In this document: positions 32,453 through 41,892 of the stretch, one piece after another | Position numbering within the stretch: the first letter of the stretch is position 1 | Layout: each line of letters begins with the position of its first letter | Source: Pseudomonas soli | GTDB lineage: Bacteria; Pseudomonadota; Gammaproteobacteria; Pseudomonadales; Pseudomonadaceae | Length of the DNA: 64,000 bases | Direction: 5' to 3' | NCBI RefSeq assembly: GCF_900110655.1 | Contig: NZ_FOEQ01000013.1 | Location: 87,618-151,617, forward strand | Program-made: the position numbers and the translations under genes | The notes under the pieces: generated by a model | The model's input: the letters and a program-made list of their open reading frames with translations, nothing else | Databases searched by the model: none | Told to the model about the DNA's origin: nothing

Positions 32453-32548
32453 TGGCGGAAGGCAGCGGGAGTCGAACCTGCCCGGGAACGGCTGCCGTCC
32501 CCAACCGGGTTTGAAGCCCGGCCGCGCCACCGGGCGCGATTGCCTTCC
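32453..32548 (-). tRNA. selC: tRNA-Sec (anticodon UCA)
   Basis: On the minus strand the sequence begins GGAAGGCAATCGCGCCC and ends in GCTGCCTTCC-G-CCA with CCA encoded. The anticodon loop is CTTCAAA, giving anticodon TCA, which reads UGA. The length of 96 nt with the 3' CCA, the eight-pair acceptor stem and the long variable arm (GGGACGGCAGCCGTTCCC region) are diagnostic of selenocysteine tRNA. It starts six bases after the selB stop on the same strand and is probably co-transcribed with selA-selB. It serves the in-frame UGA in fdoG upstream. Confidence 0.97.
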
Positions 32549-32554
32549 TTGAAA

Positions 32555-34477
32555 TCAGGGCCCGTGTTGCGGTTGGGCCAGGGCGCTGTCGACGCGAATA
32601 TGACGCAGGTCGCCAACTCGTCGGGTCAAGCCAACGCGGTCGAAATACTCGAGAATCTGCACACTGCGCTTGCGACCGATGGCCAAACCATCGCGAAACG
32701 CCGCGACCTGCACTATCGGCGATGTCGCGGCCTGGCGCAACAGCAGCTCTGCCATGCGCCTGAGCGTCGTCTCCGGGTAGAACAGGTCACGCACCACCTG
32801 ATGCACAACGCCCAATCGGGCCAGCTTGCGCAACAACAGCCGGACATCAGCCTCTTCGCAGCCCTCCTCGCCGGCCAGGGTCCTTACCCAGGGCGGGTCG
32901 AACTCACCTGCCAACAGGCGCGGCAACAGCCGCTCCCACAACGCGTTGTCCGCGTCGCTCAACTGGACCCGGTGGTCCGGCAGGTGCAGCCATGGGCCAC
33001 TGCTGCTGATCGCACCTGCGCCCAGCAACTCATCCAGCAAGCTGACAAACGCGGGGCGCTCCAATGGCAAGGCGGTAAAGCGGCGCAAGCGATCCCGGTC
33101 CGGGCCAAGCTGGTCAGGTTCCTGCTCATGGAACTGCGCCAGACGCTCCAGCACCTGTCGCTTGAGTGCCTGCCACTGTAAGCGATCGAACAACAGCTGA
33201 CCTTGACGGGTGGCAATCACCAGCACCGAATCCGGCAACTGCCAGGTCTCGCGCAGGCGGTTGAACTGGCGCTCCAGACGCCGGGGCTCGAGACCGCCGG
33301 GGGCCGCCTCGAGCAGGGCCGACAGCGCTTGCTCGAGATTGTCGGCTTCGCGCAGCACCTGCAACTGACGCAAGCGCGCCTCGCTGCGCCGTTGCCGACT
33401 CGGGGCGAACGGGTCGAGCACACGCCCACCACCCAGCGTGCACTGGGCGCGTTGGTCACGCAGTACCAGGCGATCCCCATGCACCGCCTGCAGCGGGGCA
33501 TTGAGCAGCAACTGGGCGAACATGCGCTGGCCGGCGGCGAGCCGTTCACCTTCGAGCAAGGCAACCCGGGCGGTGACATCCTGGGTGCCCAGGTGCACGT
33601 GCACCGCGCTGAAATGCTCGAAGGTGCGGGTTTCGCCCGGCAGCAGGGTGAAGTCGATATCGACCCGCACGCTGGGCGCATGCAGCCACTGCGGCACAAG
33701 CCAGTCGCCACGATGCACCTGCTCGGCCGAAAGCTTTTCCGCGCTGATGTTCAAGGCCACCCGCTGCCCGGCTGCGGCGACCAGGGCCGCCTGGTTCTGG
33801 GCATGCAGGCCACGCACCCGCACCGCTTTGCCGGCCTTGCCCAGCAGCAAGGTATCACCGACGCTGACCTGCCCGGCCAGCGCCGTGCCGGTGACCACAA
33901 CTCCCGCTCCGGAAACCGCGAAAGCCCGGTCTACCGCCAGGCGGAAACCGCCACGCACGCTGCGCTGGCGAACATGCGCTTCAGCCGCCAGCAAAGCCTC
34001 GCGCAGGGCGTCGATCCCCTCGCCGGACAGGCTCGAAACCGCAAACTGCCTAGCCCCGGCGAAGGGGCCGGGCGCGAGCAGTTCGGTGACCTGGGCCCGG
34101 ACTTCGCTCAACCGCGACGGCTCGACCCGGTCGCACTTGCTGATCACCACCAACGCCTGGGGAATGCCCAGCAACTCGATGATCGAGAGGTGCTCACGGG
34201 TCTGTGGCATCACCCCATCGTCAGCAGCTACCACCAGCAGTACCAGGTCGATGCCATGGGCACCGGCCAGCATGTTGTGGATAAACCGCTCGTGGCCCGG
34301 CACATCGATGAAACCGGTCAGCGGCGCTCCTTCCGTCAGCGCCGCGTAGCGATAACCGAGGTCGATGGTCATGCCCCGGTCGCGCTCCTCCCGGCGGGTG
34401 TCGCCGGCCTGGCCGGTCAGGGCCTGGAGCAGCGCGGTCTTGCCATGGTCGATGTGGCCGGCAGTCCCGACAATCAC
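32555..34477 (-). CDS. selB: Selenocysteine-specific elongation factor SelB
   Basis: SelB delivers Sec-tRNA to ribosomes paused at a UGA followed by a SECIS hairpin. The GTG at 34477 gives 640 residues starting MIVGTAGHIDHGKTALLQAL. GTPase motifs GHIDHGKT, DVPGHERF and SKCD are clear (1 to about 170), followed by EF-Tu-like barrels (about 170-340) and C-terminal winged helices (about 370-640) that bind SECIS RNA. The GTGA start overlaps the selA stop. A longer upstream frame lies in selA and is rejected. tRNA-Sec follows immediately downstream. Confidence 0.95.
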   Translation of the reverse strand: MIVGTAGHIDHGKTALLQALTGQAGDTRREERDRGMTIDLGYRYAALTEGAPLTGFIDVPGHERFIHNMLAGAHGIDLVLLVVAADDGVMPQTREHLSIIELLGIPQALVVISKCDRVEPSRLSEVRAQVTELLAPGPFAGARQFAVSSLSGEGIDALREALLAAEAHVRQRSVRGGFRLAVDRAFAVSGAGVVVTGTALAGQVSVGDTLLLGKAGKAVRVRGLHAQNQAALVAAAGQRVALNISAEKLSAEQVHRGDWLVPQWLHAPSVRVDIDFTLLPGETRTFEHFSAVHVHLGTQDVTARVALLEGERLAAGQRMFAQLLLNAPLQAVHGDRLVLRDQRAQCTLGGGRVLDPFAPSRQRRSEARLRQLQVLREADNLEQALSALLEAAPGGLEPRRLERQFNRLRETWQLPDSVLVIATRQGQLLFDRLQWQALKRQVLERLAQFHEQEPDQLGPDRDRLRRFTALPLERPAFVSLLDELLGAGAISSSGPWLHLPDHRVQLSDADNALWERLLPRLLAGEFDPPWVRTLAGEEGCEEADVRLLLRKLARLGVVHQVVRDLFYPETTLRRMAELLLRQAATSPIVQVAAFRDGLAIGRKRSVQILEYFDRVGLTRRVGDLRHIRVDSALAQPQHGP

Positions 34478-35901
34478 TGCACCGGCCCCAGTTGCAACGC
34501 CGGCAGTTGCGCCAGCCACTGGGCCTCGTCGTCCAGCTGGCACAGGTCGAGCCACAGGGCATCGTCGTCGATACGCCCGAGCACCGGCACCGGCAGGTCG
34601 CGCAACGCGCGCTCCAGCACATGCAAGCTACGCCCGCGCAGTTTCTTCGACACCTGCGGGCGCAGGCACAGCGCCGCGCTGGGCAGCCGCGCCACCGGCT
34701 GGCTGCCGCTGCCGATCATGCCCAGGGCCGGCTCGACGCTCACCACCCATTGCGCGCCGAGACGAGCAGCCAACTCAGGCGCCAGACGCTCGGCCTGGGC
34801 GGCGATCTCGGCTTGCGCACGGGTCAGCAGGCGCAGGCTGGGCAGGCGGTCAGCCAGGCGATCGGGGTTGCGATAGAGCTGCAGCACCGCCTCCAACGCG
34901 GCAAGGGTAATCTTGTCGACCCGCAGGGCACGCTTGAGCGGGTTCTTCTTGATCTTCGCGATCAGTTCCTTGCGCCCGACGATGATCCCCGCCTGCGGCC
35001 CCCCCAGCAGCTTGTCGCCGCTGAAGGTGACGATGTCGGCGCCGTCGGCCAGCGCCTGGCGCACCGTCGGCTCGGCCGGCAGGCCCCAGCGGGTCAGGTC
35101 GAGCAGGCTGCCGCTGCCCAGGTCTTCGAGCAGCGGCAACTGATGGTCGTGGGCGATGCGCGCCAGCTCGGCGGTGGGTACCTGGGTGGTGAAGCCCTGG
35201 ATGCTGTAGTTGCTGCAATGCACACGCATCAGCAGGCCGGTACGCGGGTTGATCGCGCCTTCGTAGTCGCGGGCGTGGGTGCGGTTGGTGGTGCCGATCT
35301 CGTGCAGCTTGACCCCGGCGCGGGCCATGATGTCGGGGATGCGGAACGCACCGCCGATCTCGATCAGCTCGCCGCGGGAGATGATGCCCTCCTTGCGTGC
35401 GCCCAGGCTGTTGAGCGCCAGCAGCACGGCGGCGGCATTGTTGTTGACCACGGTGACGGCTTCGGCGCCGGTCAGCTCGCGGATCAGGCCTTCGATCAGG
35501 TCGTCGCGGTCACCCCGCTTGCCGGTGGCCAGGTCGAACTCTAGGTTCAGCGGATAGCGGGCAGCGACCTGCATCGCCTCCACCGCCTCCTCCGGCAGCA
35601 AGGCGCGGCCGAGGTTGGTGTGCAGTACCGTGCCGGTGAGGTTGAAGACCCGGCGCACCTGGCTGCGTTGCTGGATGGCCAGGCGCTCGCCCGTGCGGCC
35701 GAGCAGGACGTCGGCGCTCAGTTCCACGGCACCAAGCTGACCCAGACGAGCCGGTTCGCGCAAGTCGTCGAGGAGCTGGCGCAGGGTGGCCAGGGTAGCG
35801 TCGCGGCCATGACGGTCGAGCAGCGGCTGGCAGGCCGGATGGCGCAGCAGGGTGTCGATGGAGGGCAAGCGTGGGGTGTCGCTGGCGGGGCTTGGAGACA
35901 T
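34474..35901 (-). CDS. selA: L-seryl-tRNA(Sec) selenium transferase
   Basis: SelA converts Ser-tRNA(Sec) to Sec-tRNA(Sec) with selenophosphate, using PLP. The 475-residue protein shows VFNLTGTVLHTNLGRALLP, the AVTVVNNNAAAVLLAL segment and the PLP lysine in VTFSGDKLLGGPQAG, all typical. It lies between fdhE (upstream, separated by 153 bases that include a REP element) and selB (overlap of four bases). selD, which makes selenophosphate, is not in the window. Length and motifs are normal. Confidence 0.96.
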   Translation of the reverse strand: MSPSPASDTPRLPSIDTLLRHPACQPLLDRHGRDATLATLRQLLDDLREPARLGQLGAVELSADVLLGRTGERLAIQQRSQVRRVFNLTGTVLHTNLGRALLPEEAVEAMQVAARYPLNLEFDLATGKRGDRDDLIEGLIRELTGAEAVTVVNNNAAAVLLALNSLGARKEGIISRGELIEIGGAFRIPDIMARAGVKLHEIGTTNRTHARDYEGAINPRTGLLMRVHCSNYSIQGFTTQVPTAELARIAHDHQLPLLEDLGSGSLLDLTRWGLPAEPTVRQALADGADIVTFSGDKLLGGPQAGIIVGRKELIAKIKKNPLKRALRVDKITLAALEAVLQLYRNPDRLADRLPSLRLLTRAQAEIAAQAERLAPELAARLGAQWVVSVEPALGMIGSGSQPVARLPSAALCLRPQVSKKLRGRSLHVLERALRDLPVPVLGRIDDDALWLDLCQLDDEAQWLAQLPALQLGPVQ

Positions 35902-35942
35902 GCGGTACTACCTGTGACTGATCCGTTGTCTGTTCGGGCCCT

Positions 35943-36024
35943 ATCGCTGGCAAGCCAGCTCCCACAGCTCCAGCGCCAGACTCGAGGCTTGCGCTGTACC
36001 TGTGGGAGCCGGCTTGCCGGCGAT
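35943..36024. repeat. REP-type inverted repeat between fdhE and selA
   Basis: Arms 35943-35966 and 36001-36024 are inverse copies (GCTCCCACA and TGTGGGAGC cores with flanking GGCTTGCC-like parts) and differ at a few bases. A 34-base non-repeated spacer separates them. It may set the 3' end of the fdo-fdhE transcript. Confidence 0.8.
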
Positions 36025-36054
36025 GGGGGCAACTCGATAGCGAAGTGTAGACAC

Positions 36055-36981
36055 TCACCCACCACCCGGTGCCAACATAAGGTTCGGCGCCAGCCGATGG
36101 AAGCCCTCCTCGTCCAGCCGCATGTCCAGCGCCAGGCTCGCCAGGTCATCGGCCAACGGCTCGGCCGCCGCGTCGTTCTCCAGGTAGCTCTGCTTCAGGT
36201 AGCCCTGGCACCCCGGACAGCACTCGGCGCGTAGCGGTGCCTTTCCCGGTGCATGGCGGTCATCCTCGAGGCTGCTGTAGCGCAGGTCCTTGCTCGACTC
36301 GCAGTACACGCACTTGACCCGCACCACATGCCATTCGCAGGCACACAGCGAACAGGCCAGGTAGCGCAGGCCGTTGTGCTTGCCACGATTGCGCACCACA
36401 CCGGCCATGGCCGGCGAGCCGCAGGCCGGGCACTGGGCCAGGCTGCCACCAGGCTTGAGCTCAGGCTCTGGCAGCGCCAGCAACCAGCTCGACCAGGCGG
36501 CCTGCAACGCCGCGCCCAAGAAGGGCACCAAGGCCGCCGGTACGGCGTCGTACTGGCCACCGAGCAGCGCGACGGCCCAGCCCTTGCGCTGCTCGTCACC
36601 ACTCTCGCGCAGGCTGCCCAGCGCCGCTGCCAGTGGCCCTTCGGGCGCCGGCTCGCAGCGATCGAGCAGCGCTTGCAGCCACACCAGCCACTGCCTTTCG
36701 CGCACCAGGCCGTCCGCTGCCAGGGGTGGCAGGCCATGACTTACGCAAAGGCGCTGACGCTCCTCGGCCACCGGCAAGCCACCGGGCGGGTTATCCACAA
36801 GCTGCTGCTGGATCCGGCACAGCCGCGCGACCAGACGCAGGTACTCACCAAGGGCATTGCCCTCGGCCAGGTGCTCCAGGCGCTCGGCCCGCACTGCGAA
36901 CAAGTTGGTGGGCGGCAGATGCAAGAACGGCGGCATTACCGCCGACGCTTCGATCTGCCCTGGTTCAAGAATCGTGCTCAA
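36055..36981 (-). CDS. fdhE: Formate dehydrogenase accessory protein FdhE
   Basis: FdhE is a cytoplasmic accessory factor needed to form active respiratory formate dehydrogenase. Four Cys pairs are visible: CPACG, CSLCACEW, CVYC and CCPGC, the rubredoxin-like iron-binding signature. I choose the TTG at 36981 (MSTILEPGQIEASAVMPPF, 308 residues) because AAGAAGGA lies just upstream and the fdoI gene ends four bases before it; the longer frame to 37089 runs inside fdoI. Its position directly after fdoGHI is conserved. A later in-frame ATG (MPPFLHLPP) is possible but would trim conserved residues. Confidence 0.9.
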   Translation of the reverse strand: MSTILEPGQIEASAVMPPFLHLPPTNLFAVRAERLEHLAEGNALGEYLRLVARLCRIQQQLVDNPPGGLPVAEERQRLCVSHGLPPLAADGLVRERQWLVWLQALLDRCEPAPEGPLAAALGSLRESGDEQRKGWAVALLGGQYDAVPAALVPFLGAALQAAWSSWLLALPEPELKPGGSLAQCPACGSPAMAGVVRNRGKHNGLRYLACSLCACEWHVVRVKCVYCESSKDLRYSSLEDDRHAPGKAPLRAECCPGCQGYLKQSYLENDAAAEPLADDLASLALDMRLDEEGFHRLAPNLMLAPGGG

Positions 36982-36985
36982 ACGC

Positions 36986-37642
36986 TCATCCTTCTTTTCT
37001 ACCGTGGTTGTGCGGCGTCTTTTCGCCGGTGACTTCCCGGTACCAAAGTTCATGGTGCTTGCGTGCCCAGGCGCGGCTGACCCAGCCATGCAGCATGGCG
37101 CCGATCGAGCCCTTGATCCAGATCCCGGCGTAGATGTGCACGATGATGCTGAGGATCAGCACGAACGCCGCCAGGGCATGCAGCAGCGCCGACAGGCGAA
37201 TGACGTCGATGCCGAACCAATGGCTGAAATACGCGCGCCAGATCACCACGCCACTGACCAGCAGTACCAGCATGCACGCCAGCAACGTCCAGAACAGCAG
37301 CTTCTGCCCGGCGTTGTACTTGCCGATCGGCGGCACGCCCTCTTCCTTGTTGAGCATCACCCGGTCGATGCGGCGCAGCCACAGGCGGTCGTTGGCGGTG
37401 ATGAAGTTGGCGCGCCAGAAGCGCAATACCAGGCCAAGGAAGAACACGAACATCGCCACGCCGATGAACGGGTGGAGGATCCGTGTCCACGGCCCGCCGC
37501 CGAACAGGTGGCTGAGCCAGAACAGCGCCGGGTGGAACAGCGCCAGCCCCGACAGGCCGGCCAGCACGAACAGGATCGCGACGATCCAGTGGTTGCTCCG
37601 CTCGTTGGCGTTGTAGCGCAGGATAGGCTTGTTGTCGTTCAT
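36986..37642 (-). CDS. fdoI: Formate dehydrogenase gamma subunit, cytochrome b556
   Basis: This 218-residue inner-membrane protein begins MNDNKPILRYNANERSNHW and has four hydrophobic helices. It contains heme-binding histidines in NERSNHWIVAILF, FLSHLFGGGPWTRILHPFIG and LHALAAFVLILSIIVHIYAGIW. It takes electrons from the beta subunit and passes them to quinone. The start overlaps the fdoH stop (ATGA), and fdhE follows by four bases. Identification as FdnI/FdoI type rests on the helices, the His pattern and the operon. Length matches the family. Confidence 0.93.
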   Translation of the reverse strand: MNDNKPILRYNANERSNHWIVAILFVLAGLSGLALFHPALFWLSHLFGGGPWTRILHPFIGVAMFVFFLGLVLRFWRANFITANDRLWLRRIDRVMLNKEEGVPPIGKYNAGQKLLFWTLLACMLVLLVSGVVIWRAYFSHWFGIDVIRLSALLHALAAFVLILSIIVHIYAGIWIKGSIGAMLHGWVSRAWARKHHELWYREVTGEKTPHNHGRKEG

Positions 37643-38589
37643 GGCCGCTGCTCCCCCTGCCCGCCCGGGCGGTTCGGATCATAGACATGCACCGCCGGGT
37701 CCACCTGGTGGACATCGTTATCCACAGGTGCCGGATGCTCGTCTTCCTCGACCCGCTGCGGGCCGACACGTACGTAGTGGAAGAACCCAGCCAGCACCGC
37801 CGCGCCCATGGCCAGCAGCGCCAACGGCTTGCTGAAGCCCTTCCACAACCCGACCAGCGGGCTGATCACCGGTTGGTCCGGCAGGCCGGCGTAGATCCGC
37901 GGTGTGTCGGCATGGTGCAGCACGTACATCACGTGGGTGCCGCCGACACCGTCCGGGTCATACAGCCCGGCGTTGTCGTAGCCCCGCGACTTCAGGTCGA
38001 CGATGCGCTCGTCGGCGTGCACCTTCATCTCCTCCTTGCTGCCGAAGACGATCGCCCCGGTCGGGCAGGTCTTCACGCAGGCCGGCTCCAGGCCCACGCT
38101 CACGCGGTCGGAACACAGGGTGCACTTGTACGCCTTGTGATCCTTCTGCGAAATGCGCGGGATGTTGAACGGGCAGCCGGTGATGCAGTAGCCGCAACCG
38201 ATGCAGTGGTCCTGGTTGAAGTCGACGATACCGTTGGCATGCTTGATGATCGCCCCCGGGCTCGGGCACGCTTTCAGACAACCCGGATCGGCGCAGTGCA
38301 TGCAGCCATCCTTGCGGATCAGCCACTCCAGGTTGCCGTCGTCGCGCTCATGCTCGGTGAAACGCATCAAGGTCCAGGTTTCGGCACTGAGGTCCTGAGG
38401 GTTGTCGTAGGTGCCATGGTTGTGGCCGACCTCGTCACGCAGTTCGTTCCACTCCGAGCACGCCACCTGGCAGGCCTTGCAGCCGATGCACTTGGTGGTG
38501 TCGATCAGCTTGGCGACTTCCTGCTGCTGGCGTACCGAAGGCGGCACGGTGGTGGTGGCCGAGCGGGCAATGATGTCTTGGCTGGCCAT
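37639..38589 (-). CDS. fdoH: Formate dehydrogenase beta subunit (iron-sulfur)
   Basis: This 316-residue protein carries four [4Fe-4S] cluster motifs: CIGCKACQVACSEWN, CMHCADPGCLKACPSPG, CIGCGYCITGCPFNIPR and CTLCSDRVSVGLEPACVKTCP. A single C-terminal membrane helix (about 250-275, ALLAMGAAVLAGFFHYV) anchors it. It transfers electrons from the periplasmic molybdenum-containing alpha subunit to cytochrome b. It overlaps fdoG by one base and fdoI by four, so the three subunits are translationally coupled. All cysteines appear intact. Confidence 0.95.
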   Translation of the reverse strand: MASQDIIARSATTTVPPSVRQQQEVAKLIDTTKCIGCKACQVACSEWNELRDEVGHNHGTYDNPQDLSAETWTLMRFTEHERDDGNLEWLIRKDGCMHCADPGCLKACPSPGAIIKHANGIVDFNQDHCIGCGYCITGCPFNIPRISQKDHKAYKCTLCSDRVSVGLEPACVKTCPTGAIVFGSKEEMKVHADERIVDLKSRGYDNAGLYDPDGVGGTHVMYVLHHADTPRIYAGLPDQPVISPLVGLWKGFSKPLALLAMGAAVLAGFFHYVRVGPQRVEEDEHPAPVDNDVHQVDPAVHVYDPNRPGGQGEQRP

Positions 38590-41500
38590 CAGAGTTTCTC
38601 CACTTTGACGAGGAACGACTTGGACTCCGGCGTCTGCGTGTTGCCATCACCGAGGAACGGCACCAGGGTGTTGGTCAGGTAACCGTGTCGCGTGGCGCCG
38701 GTGAACCCCCAATGCAACGGGATGCCGATCTGGTGCACGGTCTGGTTGTTGACCTGCAGCGGACGGATCCGCTTGGTCACCACCGCCACCGCGTCAATAT
38801 GCCCGCGCTTGCTCGACACCCGCACCCGGTCGCCGGCCTTGATGCCCTTCTCGTTCGCCAGCACCTCGCCGATCTCGACGAACTGCTCGGGCTGGGCGAT
38901 GGCGTTGAGCCGGCAATGCTTGCTCCAGAAGTGGAAGTGCTCGGTCAGCCGGTAGGTGGTCGCCGCATGGGGGAACTCGTCGTGGGTGCCCAAGGTGTCC
39001 CACACCGAATCGAAGATGCGCCCGGCCGGGTTGCTGGTGGCCTTCTTGTTCTGCGGGTGCAGCGGGTTGATGCCGATCGGCGTCTCGAACGGTTCGTAAT
39101 GCTCGGGGAACGGCCCTTCGGCCATCTTGTCGATGGCGAAGAAACGCGCCACGCCCTCAGGGTTCATGATGAATGGGTTCATCCCCGCTTCCGGCGGCGA
39201 GTCGACCTTGAAGTCGGGCACGTCGGTGCCGGTCCAGGCCTTGCCGTTCCACCACACCAGGCGCTTCTTCTCCGGATCCCACGGTTTGCCCTGCGGGTCG
39301 CTGGAGGCGCGGTTGTAGAGGATGCGGCGGTTGGCCGGCCAGGCCCAGGCCCAGTTCTGCACCTGGTGCATGCCATAGGGGTCGCTGTTGTCGCGACGGG
39401 CCATCTGGTTGCCCTGCTCGGTCCAGCTGCCGGCAAAGATCCAGCAACCGGAGGCGGTGCTGCCATCGTCCTTCAGCTGGGCGAATCCGGCGAGCTGTTG
39501 CCCGGCCTTGAGCGTGGCGCCGGTGGCGTCGGTGAGATCGCTGACCGCCCAGCCGTTCATCTCCTTGGCCAGTTCTTCCGGCGAAGGCTCCTCAGGGACC
39601 TTGTACGGCCAGCTGATGTTGAGCAGCGGGTCCGGATAGGCGCCGCCCTCGGCCTGGTAGCGCTTGCGCAGGCGCAGGAACAGCTCGCTCATGATGTGCA
39701 CGTCGGTACGGGTCTGGCCCGGCCCATCGGCGCCCTTCCAGTGCCACTGCAGCCAGCGGCTGCTGTTGACCAGCGAACCGTCCTCTTCGGCGAAGCAGGT
39801 GGTGGGCAGGCGGATCACCTCGGTCTGGATGTTGGCCGTGTCGACGTCGTTGAACGGGCCGGCGTTGCGCCAGAACTCGGAGGTTTCGGTGGCCAGCGGG
39901 TCCATGATCACCAGCCACTTGAGCTTGGCCAGCGCGGCGGTGACGCGGTTCTTGTCCGGCAACGCGGCGATCGGGTTGAAGCCCTGGCACATGTAGCCGT
40001 TGACCTTGCCCTGGCCCATCATCTCGAACATGCGCAGCACGTCGTAGGCCGGCACGTCGAGCTTGGGCAGCCAGTCATAGCCCCAGTTGTTCTCCGCCGT
40101 GGCATTGGCGCCGTACCAGGCCTTCATCAGGCTGACGTGGAACTTGCCGTAGTTCTGCCAGTACGACAGCTGCCCCGGGCGCAACGGCTTGGAGGCGCGC
40201 TTGTCGATGTAGGTGGCGTAATCCTGCTCGGCGTCGCCGGCCAGCGTGAGGTAGCCCGGCAGCGAGTTCGACAGCAGGCCCAGGTCGGTCAGGCCCTGGA
40301 TGTTGGAGTGCCCGCGCAGGGCGTTGACCCCGCCGCCGGGCATGCCGACGTTGCCCAGCAGCAACTGCACCATCGCCGCGCTGCGGATGATCTGCGCGCC
40401 GATCGAGTGCTGGGTCCAGCCCAGGGCATAGAGGATCGTCATGGTCTTGCCCGGCACCGAGCAGGTGGCGATCTCTTCCCAGACTTTCATCATCTGGTCC
40501 TGGGGCATGCCGCAGGTCATGCTCGCCAGCTCCGGCGTGTAGCGGCTGTAGTGCTGCTTCATCAACTGGTACACGCAACGCGGGTGCTGCAGGGTCGGGT
40601 CGACCTTGGCAAAACCGTCCTCGCCCAGCTCATAGCCCCAGCCGGACTTGTCGGCATACACGCGCTTGGCCGCGTCGTAGCCGCTGAACAGCCCGTCCTC
40701 GAAGCCATAGCTCTCTTTGACGATGAACGACACATCGGTGTAGTTGCGCACGTACTCGTGCTGGATCTTGTCGTTGCTCAGCAGGTAGTTGATCAGCCCG
40801 CCCATGAAGGCGATGTCGCTGCCGGTACGGATCGGCGCGTAGTAATCGGCCACCGAGGCAGTACGGGTGAACCGCGGATCGACCACGATCAGCCGCGCCT
40901 TGTTGTGCGCCTTGGCTTCGGTCACCCACTTGAAGCCGCACGGGTGCGCTTCAGCGGCGTTGCCGCCCATCACCAGGACCAGATTTGCGTTGGCGATATC
41001 AGACCAGTGATTGGTCATCGCGCCACGGCCATACGTCGGGGCAAGACTTGCCACCGTCGGGCCGTGTCAGACACGCGCCTGGTTATCGAACCCCAGCATG
41101 CCGGTTGCACGGACCACCTTGTGCGTCAGGTAGCCCGCTTCGCTGGAAGCGGCGGACGCAGCAAGGAACCCGGTGGTGAGCCAGCGGTTGACCGTCTGGC
41201 CTTGGGCGTTCTTCTCGATGAAGTTGGCGTCGCGGTCCTGTTTCATCAGGTCGGCGATGCGGTCGAGGGCTTCGTCCCACTCGATGCGGGTCCACTCGTT
41301 GCTGCCCGGCTTGCGCACCTCGGGGTACTGCAGGCGGCTCGGGCTGTGGATAAAGTCCAGCAGGCCCGCGCCTTTCGGGCATAGGGTGCCGCGGTTGACC
41401 GGATGGTCCGCGTCGCCCTCGATATGGATGATGTTCTGTTTGACGTTCTTGCCCGCGTCACCCTGGCTGTACATGATCAGGCCGCAGCCGACCGAGCAGT

Positions 41501-41657
41501 AGGGGCAGGTGTTACGGGTTTCTTTGGTGTGCGCCAGCTTGAAGTGGCGCACCTGCTCGGCGAACGCGGGGGTCGGGGCCATGCCCAACGCCGCGAGGCT
41601 CGAGCCTCCAAGGCCGACGGCGGCGACCTTGAAGAATTGCCGACGGTTGAGGTCCAT
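38589..41657 (-). CDS. fdoG: Formate dehydrogenase alpha subunit, selenocysteine-containing
   Basis: The gene reads through an in-frame UGA at codon 197 (41067-41069), so it is one selenoprotein of 1,022 residues rather than two broken ORFs. The N-terminus MDLNRRQFFK with a hydrophobic stretch ending PAFA is a Tat signal. A [4Fe-4S] motif NTCPYCSVGCGLIMY follows near residue 52. Residues before and after the UGA (NQARV-U-HGPTVASLAPTYGRGAMTNHW) match the E. coli FdnG/FdoG active site, where Sec ligates Mo in bis-MGD. It oxidises formate to CO2 at the periplasmic face. It leads the fdoGHI-fdhE-selAB-selC gene run. Confidence 0.96.
41025..41069 (-). promoter_or_regulatory. Selenocysteine UGA codon and SECIS hairpin in fdoG
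   Basis: The in-frame UGA is at 41067-41069. Some 14 bases downstream on the minus strand GGCA-AGUCU-UGCC (41040-41052) forms a stem with the apical AGUCU loop, as in E. coli fdnG/fdoG SECIS elements that bind SelB. selB, selA and selC are all encoded a few kilobases away. Confidence 0.85.
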
Positions 41658-41892
41658 CGTGCACTCCTGATCAGGTTCTCGGGCGCACAGGACTTGGCCG
41701 GCGCCTCAGGGACTTCACGGTGGCGGTGGACAGAGACCGCCAACTGTTAAGCCTAGTCAAGAATCTGGGAAGTGGGGTGACATGGATCATGGAAAGGTAA
41801 TGCAATCCCACATTGCGATCAGAAACGGACTACATCTCAAGCCAGCTTTTGCTTGCTAGGTTGCTGAATCCACATGGACGAGGCACGTATGA

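Noticed and set aside
38685..41384. Very long open frame (about 900 codons) on the plus strand opposite fdoG
   Set aside because: It is antisense to a well-identified selenoprotein. High GC with biased third positions leaves long open antisense frames; the composition is low-complexity and lacks motifs.
38589..41657. Formate dehydrogenase alpha as a broken gene split by a stop at 41067-41069
   Set aside because: The stop is UGA in the selenocysteine active-site context, with a SECIS hairpin and a full Sec system nearby.
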